A stretch of 64,000 bases of DNA from Okapia johnstoni (lineage: Eukaryota; Chordata; Mammalia; Artiodactyla; Giraffidae): the NCBI GenBank assembly GCA_024291935.2, contig CM044310.1:118368213-118432212 (forward strand), read 5' to 3'. Position numbers and translations under genes: made by a program. Numbering within the stretch: the stretch's first letter is position 1; each line of letters begins with the position of its first letter. Below, piece by piece: positions 63,176 through 64,000 of this stretch. The notes under the pieces are model-generated. The model was not told where the DNA came from, searched no databases, and worked only from the letters and a program-made list of their open reading frames with translations.

Positions 63176-63636
63176 ATCAGACATGCTCCTCAGGTTCTCG
63201 TGCGGAGCCTCGCCCCAGGAATGTGCACAGGCCGCAGATGATTCCGATCTGGATCCTGCGTTGAGTACCAGGTCTCTTAGCCTCCACTTCTGAGACTGAG
63301 ATCGGGCCCTGGGGGAGGGGAGAGTGCTCTGCTCTGAGTGGGGCTGGACCAGGGCCTGCTCTGTGACCTGAAAGGCATCGTGGGGTCAGTGGAGGTGCCC
63401 CCTGCTGCTGTGTGCATGAGGCCTCACCAGGAGGGGAGTGAGATTCAAGGGGAAGTGTGGGAAAGTCCCGTGTTGGACTCGGTGTGGGAGTTGACCGTCT
63501 GAGTCCCTCCTGAGATAGTGGCCACAGAGGATTGTCTGTTCCTCATGGTGAGGGCTTCCCTGTGTGTGGTTGGGGCACAGGAAGGGGGTGTGTTGGCTCT
63601 AAGTATTAAACAGCATGTTTTCCACTTTCCTGATAG

Positions 63637-63719
63637 ACCTCTGAGGACTTGTGTTGCCTGAGGAAGCCCAGAAGAGAAGGAAGAGGAAAGAAGAGGAGTC
63701 AGGCATGGCTCTTTCTCAG
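63637..63719 (+). CDS. Gene D exon 2: 5' UTR and start codon (MALSQ)
   Basis: It is paralogous to exon 2 of gene A (26279-26370). The start is ATG GCT CTT TCT CAG at 63705-63719, ending at a strong donor gtaagg. The usual acceptor CAG (as at 26276-26278) is CTG here (63630-63632). The next AG, in tgatag, ends at 63636 and is the likely acceptor. About 450 bases upstream (63180-63630) are colinear with A. KRAB and finger exons would lie to the right of the window, so whether gene D is complete is unknown. Confidence 0.75.
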
Positions 63720-64000
63720 GTAAGGTCATATTCTCAGTGGATTCTCAGTCTGTCCTTCCTGAAATGCCCTTCTCTGGACTCGCGAATCTTGTCTGACTCT
63801 GAAGTGTCCTGTCTGACTCCTGTACACGCACACTCACCCGGGGCCTTCCCTCATGGTCTGTCGTCTCCACTTAGATCTCATCTTCCCGTGACCCTGTGAC
63901 CTGGCCCTTGTGAGGAGGCTCCCCTGGGCACCATCCTGAGCAGGGCTTCTCCCCCATGGGTTGGAGACGGGGTCTCAGTGCTGTTGGGCAGCAGGGACTG
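63720..64000 (+). other. Start of intron 2 of gene D
   Basis: Colinear with the sequence after exon 2 of gene A (cttactcttggttgattctc-like beginning, then gggccttccctca / gggccttctctca). No further exon before the edge. Confidence 0.55.

Overview
The window is nuclear DNA from a ruminant, most likely cattle or a close bovid. It is dense with ruminant-specific repeats: Bov-tA SINEs, BovB LINEs, the bovid-type L1 and older tRNA-Glu-derived cetartiodactyl SINEs. The coding content is vertebrate: an intact single-exon vomeronasal type-1 receptor (V1R) on the minus strand and a spliced KRAB-C2H2 zinc-finger gene on the plus strand. V1R genes among KRAB-zinc-finger genes recall the human 19q13.4 arrangement. 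Synteny and species are inferences; no database was searched.

Layout. 1-1.1 kb: decayed finger tail and 3' UTR of an upstream zinc-finger gene. 1.6-5.8 kb: repeats, including a 62-bp minisatellite in seven near-identical copies. 5.9-6.9 kb: V1R gene. 7-12.9 kb: repeats and an orphan CpG-rich patch. 12.9-34.1 kb: gene/duplicon A, the only complete unit: upstream block, CpG-rich promoter and exon 1 (about 13.9 kb), a 12-kb intron 1, exon 2 with the start codon (26.3 kb), a 127-bp KRAB-A exon (27.8 kb) and the finger exon (31.98-33.61 kb). The predicted protein has 591 residues and 13 complete fingers; further decayed fingers lie downstream of a frameshift. 34.4-38.3 kb: a 5' piece of L1, an unassigned stretch, a zinc-finger 3' relic and a 1-kb solo LTR. 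38.9-39.8 kb: promoter copy B without a gene. 42.1-49.1 kb: duplicon C, with an LTR at its edge, upstream block, promoter, a collapsed intron 1, a truncated exon 2, an intron-3 relic and a solo LTR. 50.6-63.7 kb: duplicon D, with upstream block, BovB insertions, a GC-array promoter, exon 1, an intron 1 colinear with that of A, and exon 2 with its start codon; the rest of gene D would lie beyond the window.

The region therefore records repeated duplication of one KRAB-zinc-finger unit. One copy remains complete, one may continue past the right edge, and two are promoter fragments. KRAB-zinc-finger proteins typically bind DNA (often retroelement sequence) and recruit TRIM28 to silence chromatin, so a duplicating gene cluster loaded with retroelements is a plausible setting for such evolution. 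I see no new type of biological system. The most notable items are the four divergent promoter copies, the eroding finger array, two solo LTRs with clean target-site duplications, the minisatellite, a U2 snRNA fragment flanked by direct repeats, and the BovB/L1 junctions. Paralogies and repeat families were judged by eye.
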